In this document: piece by piece, positions 1 through 5,139 of the stretch
Layout of the letters: every line of letters begins with the position of its first letter
How positions within the stretch are numbered: position 1 is the stretch's first letter
Origin: Pseudomonadota bacterium
GTDB lineage: Bacteria; Pseudomonadota; Gammaproteobacteria; Burkholderiales; SG8-39
NCBI GenBank assembly: GCA_003242425.1
Contig: QGUL01000112.1
Coordinates: 1-6,400, forward strand
Direction: 5' to 3'
Length of the DNA stretch: 6,400 nt
The notes under the pieces: model-generated
Databases searched by the model: none
What the model was told of the DNA's origin: nothing
The model's input: the letters and a program-made list of their open reading frames with translations, nothing else
Position numbers and translations under genes: made by a program

Positions 1-526
1 GTCCGGACCAGAGCGTGTTGTCCACGGCGATGAGGCCGCCGGTGCGCAGGAGCGCGAGGCAGCGCTCGGAGTAGGCGGGATAGTTTTCCTTGTCGGCGTC
101 GATGAACGCGAAATCGAAAGCGCCGGCATGGCCCGCGTCCAGCAAGGCGTCGAGCGTGTCCAGGGCCGGCGCGATGCGCAGATCGATCTTGTGCGCGACG
201 CCGGCGCGCGCCCAGTAGCGTTCGGCGATGGCCGTCCACTCGCGGTTGATGTCGCAGCATACGATCCGGCCGTCCTCGGGCAGCGCGAGCGCCACGACGA
301 GCGCGCTGTAGCCGGTGTAGGTGCCGATTTCGATACAACGCCTGGCGCCGATCGCCTGGACGAGCAGAGCCATAAACTGCCCCTGCTCGGGCGAAATCTG
401 ATAACGCGCATGCGCGTCCTGACGCGTCACCGCGCGCAACTCTTCGAGCAACGGATGTTCGCGCAGCGAGTGCTGCAGGACGTACCGGCGCAGGCGCTCG
501 TCCAGCCCGAAAGTGGTGTTGCTCAT
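1..526 (-). CDS. Class I SAM-dependent O-methyltransferase (caffeoyl-CoA/catechol type), 3' end cut off by window edge
   Basis: My translation gives 175 residues with no stop before the window edge; family members are usually about 220 residues, so roughly 45 C-terminal residues are missing. It should transfer a methyl group from SAM to a hydroxyl group, often on a catechol, in the cytoplasm; the substrate cannot be read from sequence. SAM motif I is EIGTYTGYSAL (residues 66-76), with an acidic residue after strand 2 at D92 (CDIN). The metal-site signature of this family is complete: FIDADKENY (141-149) and VDNTLWSG (168-175), giving D143, D169 and N170 as expected divalent-metal ligands. The ATG at 526-524 overlaps the upstream stop as ATGA, and an AAGGAA Shine-Dalgarno lies about five bases before it, so translation is probably coupled to the small membrane protein gene. 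It is not a fourth copy of the array at 2353-5096: its motifs are those of a different methyltransferase family. Confidence 0.9.
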   Translation of the reverse strand, partial: MSNTTFGLDERLRRYVLQHSLREHPLLEELRAVTRQDAHARYQISPEQGQFMALLVQAIGARRCIEIGTYTGYSALVVALALPEDGRIVCCDINREWTAIAERYWARAGVAHKIDLRIAPALDTLDALLDAGHAGAFDFAFIDADKENYPAYSERCLALLRTGGLIAVDNTLWSG

Positions 527-705
527 GAACGTTCCTTACGCAAACGGCGCCTGAGCGCCGGCCACAGTTCCAGCGCGGCCCAGACCGCCAGCAAGGCGAC
601 GCCGATCCACCACGCGCCCTTGAGCGCGGCGATCGCGGCCGCGGCAACCAGGCCCGCGGCCAGCACCAGCGCACCGAGCCGTTGCCTGAAGTCGTCGCGC
701 GGCAC
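523..705 (-). CDS. Small two-helix membrane protein, 60 residues, function unknown
   Basis: This short gene starts with GTG six bases after the ilvA stop, in the same reading frame as ilvA, and ends in the ATGA overlap with the O-methyltransferase. A GAGG four bases before the GTG, partly inside the ilvA stop codon, can serve as a weak ribosome site. The protein begins with a charged stretch (MPRDDFRQR). It then has two hydrophobic segments at about residues 11-28 and 31-48, separated by K29, and ends with a very basic tail (RRRLRKERS). That pattern fits an inner-membrane hairpin with both ends in the cytoplasm. I do not recognise the family. Because it sits in frame directly after ilvA, rare stop read-through would give IlvA a membrane anchor, but nothing in the sequence shows this happens. 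The packing on both sides and the clear membrane pattern make it likely to be a real gene. Confidence 0.7.
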   Translation of the reverse strand: MPRDDFRQRLGALVLAAGLVAAAAIAALKGAWWIGVALLAVWAALELWPALRRRLRKERS

Positions 706-711
706 GATGCC

Positions 712-2238
712 TCAGGCGAGGAAGAGCTTGTAGGCGGGGTTGTCGCTCTCGTCGACGTAGGGATAGCCCAGGGTGTCGAGGAAAGCCTTGAACGCGCGCC
801 TTTCCTTCACCGGCACCTGCATGCCGACCAGTACCCGGCCGTAGTCGGCGCCGTGGTTGCGGTAATGGAACAGGCTGATGTTCCAGTCCGCGCGCATGTT
901 GGAGAGGAAACGCATCAGCGCGCCGGGCCGCTCGGGGAATTCGAAGCGGTAGAGCAGCTCGGTGACGCCGTCGCCGTTCGCGCCGCGCGGCGCGTGGCCG
1001 CCGACCAGATGGCGCACGTGCAGCTTGGCCAGCTCGTTGTCGGACAGGTCGATCGGATCGTAGCCCTGACGCTTGAGCTGGGCGATGAGCTTGCGGGTCT
1101 CTTCGCGGTCGCGCACTTCGACGCCGATGAACACTTCGGCGTTCTTCTCGTCGGCGTAGCGGTAGTTGAATTCGGTAACGCTGCGCTCGCCGAGCGCGGC
1201 GCACAGCGCCTTGAAACTGCCGGGGCGCTCGGGGATCGTCACCGCGAGCAGCGCTTCGCGATGTTCGCCCACCTCGGCGCGTTCGGCGATGAAGCGCAGG
1301 CGGTTGAAGTTGGTGTTGGCGCCGCTCGTAATGGCGACCAGCTTCTGGTCGCGTACGCCGGTCTGCTCGACGTAGAGCTTGGCGCCCGCCACCGCCAGCG
1401 CGCCGGCCGGTTCGAGCACCGAACGCGTGTCCTCGAACACGTCCTTGATCGCGGCGCAGATCTCGTCGGTATCGACCAGCACGATTTCGTCCACGTATTT
1501 GCGCGCGAGCTTGAAGGTCTCGACGCCCACCTGCTTCACCGCCACGCCGTCGGCGAACAGCCCCACCTGCGGGAGCGTGACGCGGCGTCCGGCTTCCAGC
1601 GAACGCGCCATGGCGTCGGCATCGACCGGTTCGACGCCGATCAGCAGGATCTCCGGATGCAGCCGTTTGATGTAGGCGCCGATGCCGGCGATGAGTCCGC
1701 CGCCGCCCACGGGCACGAAGACCGCGTGGATCGGCCGGGTGCTCTGGCGCAGCAGTTCCATGCCGATGGTGCCCTGGCCGGCGATCACGTCCGGATCGTC
1801 GTAGGGATGCACGAAGGTGAGGCCGCGCTTGCGTACCAGCGTCATCGCATGCTCGTAGGCGTCGGTATAGGAATCGCCGTGCAGCACCACTTCCGCCCCG
1901 CGCGCGGCGACCGCGTCGATCTTGATCCGCGGCGTAGTGACGGGCATAACGATGACTGCCCTGCAGCCCAGAGTCTGCGCCGCGAGCGCCACGCCCTGCG
2001 CATGGTTGCCGGCCGAAGCGGCGATCACGCCTTTCTTCAGCTGCGCGGCCGGGAGATTGACCATCTTGTTGTAGGCGCCGCGCAGCTTGAAGGAGAACAC
2101 CTGCTGCATGTCTTCGCGCTTGAGCATGAGCCGGTTGCCCATGCGTGCGGAAAGATTGGGGGCGTATTCCAGCGGGGTTTCGACGGCGACGTCGTACACG
2201 CGCGCCTTGAGAATGCGTTCCAGGTAGTCGGTGGCCAT
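712..2238 (-). CDS. ilvA: Threonine dehydratase (threonine ammonia-lyase), biosynthetic
   Basis: This PLP enzyme deaminates L-threonine to 2-oxobutanoate and ammonia, the first committed step of isoleucine synthesis, in the cytoplasm. At 508 residues it is full length (E. coli IlvA is about 514). The catalytic fold-type II domain spans about residues 1-320. The PLP lysine is K51 in SFKLRGAYN, preceded by LKRED. ASAGNHAQG (74-82) binds substrate, the glycine loop GGGGL (178-182) holds the PLP phosphate, and TSGAN (304-308) lies near the pyridine ring. Two C-terminal ACT-like regulatory domains follow, each opening with a PERPG motif (336-340 and 435-439). This pair marks the biosynthetic, isoleucine-inhibited form rather than the short catabolic TdcB. 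The ATG is right because MATDYLERIL begins where betaproteobacterial IlvA proteins usually do, although no strong Shine-Dalgarno precedes it. The gene follows the methyltransferase array after a 114-base gap with a possible promoter of its own. I see no leader peptide or T-box for attenuation. Confidence 0.97.
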   Translation of the reverse strand: MATDYLERILKARVYDVAVETPLEYAPNLSARMGNRLMLKREDMQQVFSFKLRGAYNKMVNLPAAQLKKGVIAASAGNHAQGVALAAQTLGCRAVIVMPVTTPRIKIDAVAARGAEVVLHGDSYTDAYEHAMTLVRKRGLTFVHPYDDPDVIAGQGTIGMELLRQSTRPIHAVFVPVGGGGLIAGIGAYIKRLHPEILLIGVEPVDADAMARSLEAGRRVTLPQVGLFADGVAVKQVGVETFKLARKYVDEIVLVDTDEICAAIKDVFEDTRSVLEPAGALAVAGAKLYVEQTGVRDQKLVAITSGANTNFNRLRFIAERAEVGEHREALLAVTIPERPGSFKALCAALGERSVTEFNYRYADEKNAEVFIGVEVRDREETRKLIAQLKRQGYDPIDLSDNELAKLHVRHLVGGHAPRGANGDGVTELLYRFEFPERPGALMRFLSNMRADWNISLFHYRNHGADYGRVLVGMQVPVKERRAFKAFLDTLGYPYVDESDNPAYKLFLA

Positions 2239-2300
2239 GGTTGCTTGCTGTGGGAATGCGTGCCGCGGCGCCGCATAGCTCGCCGGGGCGAAAGGCCGCT

Positions 2301-2329
2301 ACTCTAAGCCTAGGCCGCGGCGCTGGCTA
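2301..2329 (-). promoter_or_regulatory. Possible sigma70-type promoter for ilvA
   Basis: On the minus strand, TAGCCA (2329-2324) and TAGAGT (2306-2301) are separated by 17 bases. Each matches the consensus -35 and -10 hexamers at four of six positions. The site lies in the 114-base gap between the last array gene and ilvA and would give a leader of roughly 55 bases. Such matches also occur by chance, so this is a candidate only. Confidence 0.35.
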
Positions 2330-2352
2330 TATCGGGATCGCCGCGGCGGCGC

Positions 2353-3189
2353 CTACCGGGCCACGCGCGCGGCCGACCAGGCACGGCAGGAGCCGTCGGG
2401 CATCACGCAGATACCGCGCATGCTGTCGCCCGCCACCTGCCCCCTGTAATGCCGCCGGCCTCCACCCAACCGTCCGAGCACGAACTCCATGGCCGCGCCG
2501 CGCAGGCGCCCCGCGCGCAGGCGCGCACAGCCTTCGGAACTGTGGACTTCCCCTTCCACGTACTGATAGCGCTGCCGCAGATGCCAGCGCTGCCAGGGCG
2601 CGCCGTCGGCGTATTCGACCCACCATTCGCCCTGCACATCGGCCGGTACCGCCCAGAAAAAGGCGCTGCGCCCGTCTCGCACCACCTGGGCGTCCGGCCG
2701 CCAGTCGCCCATACCGAAGGACTGCGACACCAGCCGCGTGCCCGGCGCCAGCCCCAACAATGCGGGCCGCAGTCGCAGGTTGAGATGCGGCAGGAGGTAG
2801 AAGGTGATGACGTCGGCCTGGCCGAGATCGGTTTCGAACAGATCCCCGCAACGCACTCTGACGCGGTCGGCCACACCGGCCTCGCGGACGTTGCGGCGCG
2901 CGAGCCGCACGAGCTGCGGGTCGTATTCGATGCCGACGGCATGAGCGCCGCGGCGGGCCGCGGCGATGAGGATGCGGCCGTCACCCGCGCCCAGATCGAG
3001 CAGCCGGTCGCCGGGGCCGACCCGCGCCATATCCAGCATCTCTTCCAGCAGGACGGCTGGCGTGGGCACCCAGACGGCATCCTTGCCCGGCTGGCCGACT
3101 TCCGGGGCCCCGCGGACGGCATGCCGACGAACCGGCTGGGCCCGCACCGGCCCCACGGCGCGCCACAGGTCGCCAAGCCCCGCAGACAT
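2353..3189 (-). CDS. aKMT/FAM173-like SAM methyltransferase, third array gene, no signal peptide, lysine-depleted
   Basis: This 278-residue protein has the class I methyltransferase core of its two upstream sisters: WVPTP (40-44), SAM motif I LLDLGAGDGRI (63-73), GIEYDP (86-91), GDLFETDL (115-122), then ADVITFYLLP (125-134) and PGTRLVSQSF (149-158). These motifs match what I remember of archaeal aKMT and eukaryotic FAM173 protein-lysine methyltransferases; substrate and activity are not shown by the sequence. A C-terminal domain (about 190-278) follows. In a 72-residue block (124-195) I count 42 identities to the middle copy, against 58 between the two upstream copies, so this is the most divergent member. 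Its N-terminus (MSAGLGDLWRAVGPVRAQPV) lacks a hydrophobic core, so it is probably cytoplasmic. It has four cysteines (C114, C221, C261, C268) and one lysine (K36). I chose the ATG at 3189 because GAGGAGGAG lies ten bases upstream; an in-frame extension to 3252 has no ribosome site and adds only Arg/Cys-rich sequence. Confidence 0.85.
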   Translation of the reverse strand: MSAGLGDLWRAVGPVRAQPVRRHAVRGAPEVGQPGKDAVWVPTPAVLLEEMLDMARVGPGDRLLDLGAGDGRILIAAARRGAHAVGIEYDPQLVRLARRNVREAGVADRVRVRCGDLFETDLGQADVITFYLLPHLNLRLRPALLGLAPGTRLVSQSFGMGDWRPDAQVVRDGRSAFFWAVPADVQGEWWVEYADGAPWQRWHLRQRYQYVEGEVHSSEGCARLRAGRLRGAAMEFVLGRLGGGRRHYRGQVAGDSMRGICVMPDGSCRAWSAARVAR

Positions 3190-3199
3190 CGGTCGACAT

Positions 3200-3208
3200 C
3201 TCCTCCTC
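3200..3208 (-). promoter_or_regulatory. Ribosome binding site fixing the start of the third array gene
   Basis: GAGGAGGAG on the minus strand, ten bases before the ATG at 3189. The spacing is a little long. Another ATG directly follows the motif but opens an out-of-frame reading frame with no methyltransferase sequence. This supports the 3189 start over the longer in-frame extension. Confidence 0.6.
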
Positions 3209-3229
3209 AGGACGCCTGCCGCGTCCAAG

Positions 3230-3252
3230 GTGCGGCAGCATCGCCGCCGCAC
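3230..3252 (-). other. Intergenic RNA hairpin between second and third array genes
   Basis: The minus-strand transcript can fold seven perfect G/C-rich pairs (GTGCGGC with GCCGCAC), extended by G-U, G-C and C-G to ten pairs closed by a GAT loop. It lies in the 82-base gap, about 20 bases after the upstream stop codon. No T-run follows (the next bases are CTTGG), so it does not look like a standard intrinsic terminator. It could stabilise the upstream mRNA end, act as a processing site, or terminate weakly. Confidence 0.5.
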
Positions 3253-3271
3253 GAGGTCGAAACAGGCCTTC

Positions 3272-4111
3272 CTACTGGACGCGGGTCGCGACCCAGCGGA
3301 GCGTGTTCCCCTCCTTCGTCACGACCGTGCCTTCCATGCGCTTGCCTTTGACTTCGCCGCTGTATTCCAGCCTGGACTCCGGCTCGCCCAGGCCGAAACG
3401 GATCTGCGTGCCCGACAGCGACGGCCTGGCGATGTCCAACACCCGTTCGCCTACGCGCGCATTCCCCCAAATGATCTGGTAGTGCTGGCTAAGATCGAGT
3501 TCGACCGGCGGCCGGGTACCGCCGTCGTCGGGATAGGACAGGCGCCACTTGCCTGCCACCTTGGCCGGGACGATCCACAAATAGGCTTCGCGGCCGTCGA
3601 CCACCGCCGTCTCGTCGGGCTTCCAGTCGCCGAGGTCGAAGGCGTGCGAGACGATGCGCGTGCCGGGCTTCAGGGCCAGCAGCTTCGGCCGCAGCTGCAT
3701 GTTGATGCGCGGCAGCAGGTACATGGTGATGACGTCGGCCTTGCCGAGATCGGCCTCGAACAGGTCGCCCTCGACGAACTTGACCTTGTTGGCGACCCCC
3801 GCCTCCTGCGCGTTGCGCTTGGAGAGCTCGACCATCTTGGGGTTGTACTCGATGCCCATCGCGTTGGCGCCGTATTTCTTGGCCGCGGCGATGGCGATGC
3901 GACCGTCCCCCGAGCCGAGGTCCATCACGTAGTCCTTGGACGTGACCTTGGCCATCTCGAGCATGCGATCGACCAGCGCTTCGGGCGTGGGCACCCAGAC
4001 CACGTCCTTGCCCGCCTGCCCGACTACGGGGGCGTATTCCTCAGCGGCCCGCGCCTGCGCGCCCATGAGCAAGCCCAGCACGACGACGAACGCAGCCAGC
4101 AACCGATCCAT
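3272..4111 (-). CDS. aKMT/FAM173-like SAM methyltransferase with signal peptide, second array gene
   Basis: This 279-residue protein begins with a clear export signal: a short basic start (MDR), a hydrophobic core at about residues 4-17, and likely cleavage after ARA (22), with AQA (20) as alternative. The mature part holds GKDVVWVPTP (34-43), SAM motif I VMDLGSGDGRI (62-72), GIEYNP (86-91), GDLFEADL (115-122), ADVITMYLLP (125-134) and LKPGTRIVSHAF (147-158). These resemble archaeal aKMT and eukaryotic FAM173 protein-lysine methyltransferases as I recall them; the real substrate is unknown. A strand-rich C-terminal domain of about 90 residues ends in MEGT and WVATRVQ. No cysteine is present and 18 lysines are. 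The start is ATG 4111, because AAGGAGG lies six bases before it and the signal peptide begins there; the upstream in-frame extension crosses a likely promoter. If exported, its SAM supply is unexplained; an uncleaved signal anchoring it to the membrane is the main alternative. Confidence 0.9.
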   Translation of the reverse strand: MDRLLAAFVVVLGLLMGAQARAAEEYAPVVGQAGKDVVWVPTPEALVDRMLEMAKVTSKDYVMDLGSGDGRIAIAAAKKYGANAMGIEYNPKMVELSKRNAQEAGVANKVKFVEGDLFEADLGKADVITMYLLPRINMQLRPKLLALKPGTRIVSHAFDLGDWKPDETAVVDGREAYLWIVPAKVAGKWRLSYPDDGGTRPPVELDLSQHYQIIWGNARVGERVLDIARPSLSGTQIRFGLGEPESRLEYSGEVKGKRMEGTVVTKEGNTLRWVATRVQ

Positions 4112-4117
4112 CGCACA

Positions 4118-4124
4118 CCTCCTT
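4118..4124 (-). promoter_or_regulatory. Strong ribosome binding site fixing the start of the second array gene
   Basis: AAGGAGG on the minus strand, six bases before the ATG at 4111. It decides against the longer reading frame starting at 4165, which would add 18 residues ahead of the signal peptide and has no comparable site. Confidence 0.8.
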
Positions 4125-4163
4125 GCAATGCCCTTTGCGGGGCGGTGCAACGCGTGAGCAAGC

Positions 4164-4192
4164 ACTGTACCGGCGAACGGGGCGGCTGTCAG
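4164..4192 (-). promoter_or_regulatory. Likely sigma70-type promoter inside the methyltransferase array
   Basis: On the minus strand, CTGACA (4192-4187, five of six consensus) and TACAGT (4169-4164, four of six) are separated by exactly 17 bases. They lie in the 154-base gap between the first and second array genes. Transcription would start near 4157, giving a leader of about 45 bases before the ATG at 4111. This would let the second and third copies be expressed without the first. Based on pattern only. Confidence 0.5.
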
Positions 4193-4265
4193 CCGGCCAC
4201 CCCGGGTCGGCGCCCTGATCCTAAACCAAGCTGCCCGCGCCGGGGGCTACGGGGGGTCTGCGGGT

Positions 4266-5096
4266 TCACTGCACGCGGGTGGCAACCCACTTCCGCGTCT
4301 GCTTGCCGTCCACGGAGACGGTGCCTTCCATGCGGCGGCCGTCGAAAACCTTGCCCGTGTACTGGTGCGGACGGTCCTGCGCATCGCGCACCGTGAAGCG
4401 GATGCGATCGCCGGCGAGCCAGGGTGCACCCAGCTCCAGCGTTTCGCCACCCTGGCGCAGGTCGCCCCAGATGAGTTGGAAGTTCTGGGTCAGCGTGAGC
4501 TCCGCCGTCTCCTTGCCGTCCGGATAGGAGAGCTTCCACTTGCCGCCGACCTTGGCGGGAACGATCCACAAATAGGCCGGACGGCCGTCCACCACGGTGT
4601 CGTTGTCCGACTTCCAATCTTCCATGTCGAAGAAATGGGACACGATGCGCGTGCCCGGTTTCAGTTCGAGCAGCTTCGGCCGCAGCTTCATGTTGAGCTC
4701 CGGCAACAGATACATGGTGATGACGTCGGCCTTGGAAAGATCGGTTTCGAACAGGTCCGCCTTGAGGAACTCCGTGCGGTCCGCGACGCCCGCCGCTTCG
4801 GCTTTGCGTTTGGAAAGCTCGACCAGATCCGGGTTGTACTCGATGCCGATCGCGCGCGCGCCGCGTTTGGCGGCGGCGATGGGAATGCGGCCGTCACCCG
4901 AACCGAGGTCCATGACGTAGTCCCCGGGTTTGACCTCGGCCATGTCGAGCATGCGTTCGATCAGGGCGTCCGGCGTGCCGACCCAGATGACATCCTTGCC
5001 TTCCTGACCCTCCCTGGGCTCGTATTCGCCGCCCTGCGCCTGCGCAGCAACAGCGAAGCTCAGCCCCGCATAAAGGGCCACCAACAAACGCAACAT
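4266..5096 (-). CDS. aKMT/FAM173-like SAM methyltransferase with signal peptide, first array gene
   Basis: This 276-residue protein is the closest sister of the middle copy. The N-terminus has MLR, a hydrophobic core (about 4-17) and an AQA signal peptidase I site (18-20), so a mature start at Q21 is expected. The core follows the same order: GKDVIWVGTP (33-42), SAM motif I VMDLGSGDGRI (61-71), GIEYNP (84-89), ADLFETDL (113-120), ADVITMYLLP (123-132) and LKPGTRIVSHFF (145-156). The C-terminal domain (about 188-276) looks strand-rich and ends in MEGTV and KWVATRVQ, nearly as in the middle copy. It has no cysteine and 18 lysines. The ATG is supported by AAGGAGG four bases upstream and by the signal peptide. 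It begins 43 bases after the uvrD stop and I found no promoter in that gap, so read-through from uvrD, or a promoter inside uvrD, may drive it. Methyltransferase family assignment is firm; protein-lysine specificity is inference from motif resemblance. Confidence 0.9.
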   Translation of the reverse strand: MLRLLVALYAGLSFAVAAQAQGGEYEPREGQEGKDVIWVGTPDALIERMLDMAEVKPGDYVMDLGSGDGRIPIAAAKRGARAIGIEYNPDLVELSKRKAEAAGVADRTEFLKADLFETDLSKADVITMYLLPELNMKLRPKLLELKPGTRIVSHFFDMEDWKSDNDTVVDGRPAYLWIVPAKVGGKWKLSYPDGKETAELTLTQNFQLIWGDLRQGGETLELGAPWLAGDRIRFTVRDAQDRPHQYTGKVFDGRRMEGTVSVDGKQTRKWVATRVQ

Positions 5097-5112
5097 AACT
5101 CCTCCTTGGAAA

Positions 5113-5126
5113 GGCCCGTTCGGGCC
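5113..5126 (-). other. Small hairpin after uvrD, possible weak terminator or leader structure
   Basis: The self-complementary run GGCCCGAACGGGCC on the minus strand can form five G/C pairs around a four-base loop, followed by TTTCC. It lies between the uvrD stop and the ribosome site of the first array gene. The stem is short and the T-run only three bases, so termination would be partial at best. Confidence 0.3.
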
Positions 5127-5139
5127 GGTGCAAAGCGGT

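Larger units (their letters stand above)
2353..5096 (-). repeat. Tandem array of three paralogous methyltransferase genes
   Basis: Three head-to-tail genes share motif order, C-terminal domain and length (276-279 residues). A DNA landmark shared by all, gatgacgtcggcct on the plus strand, begins at 2806, 3728 and 4719, giving spacings of 922 and 991 bases. Identity is clear at protein level but scattered at DNA level, so the duplications are old and not an assembly artefact. Different intergenic lengths (154 and 82 bases) and different intergenic contents support this. Confidence 0.9.

Noticed and set aside
1..526. O-methyltransferase as a fourth member of the tandem array
   Set aside because: Its motifs (EIGTYTGYSAL, DADKENY, VDNTLW) belong to the metal-dependent O-methyltransferase family, and it lacks VWVPTP, PGTRIVSH and the C-terminal domain of the array.
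128..733. Plus-strand open frame of 201 codons
   Set aside because: It lies opposite the O-methyltransferase and the small membrane gene, both better supported by motifs and by start/stop overlap.
2265..2274. Perfect 10-base palindrome gcggcgccgc in the ilvA leader
   Set aside because: Short GC palindromes are common by chance at this composition. It has no loop, T-run or second copy to suggest an operator or terminator.
682..2307. Long plus-strand open frame (541 codons) opposite ilvA
   Set aside because: It is the mirror of a certain ilvA gene in GC-rich DNA, where antisense frames stay open because stop codons are rare. No recognisable motifs.
3190..3252. Longer N-terminus for the third array gene, or a signal peptide lost by frameshift
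   Set aside because: The extension is Arg/Cys-rich, overlaps the intergenic hairpin and has no ribosome site. The other two frames of this region contain no hydrophobic stretch that a frameshift could restore as a signal peptide.
4112..4165. Eighteen-residue N-terminal extension of the second array gene
   Set aside because: The extension overlaps the promoter candidate, and the strong AAGGAGG at 4118-4124 together with the signal peptide start point to 4111.
2449..4396. Long plus-strand open frames (2449-3351 and 2966-4396) opposite the array
   Set aside because: Antisense to clear methyltransferase genes and low in complexity. The repetition within them only mirrors the gene triplication.
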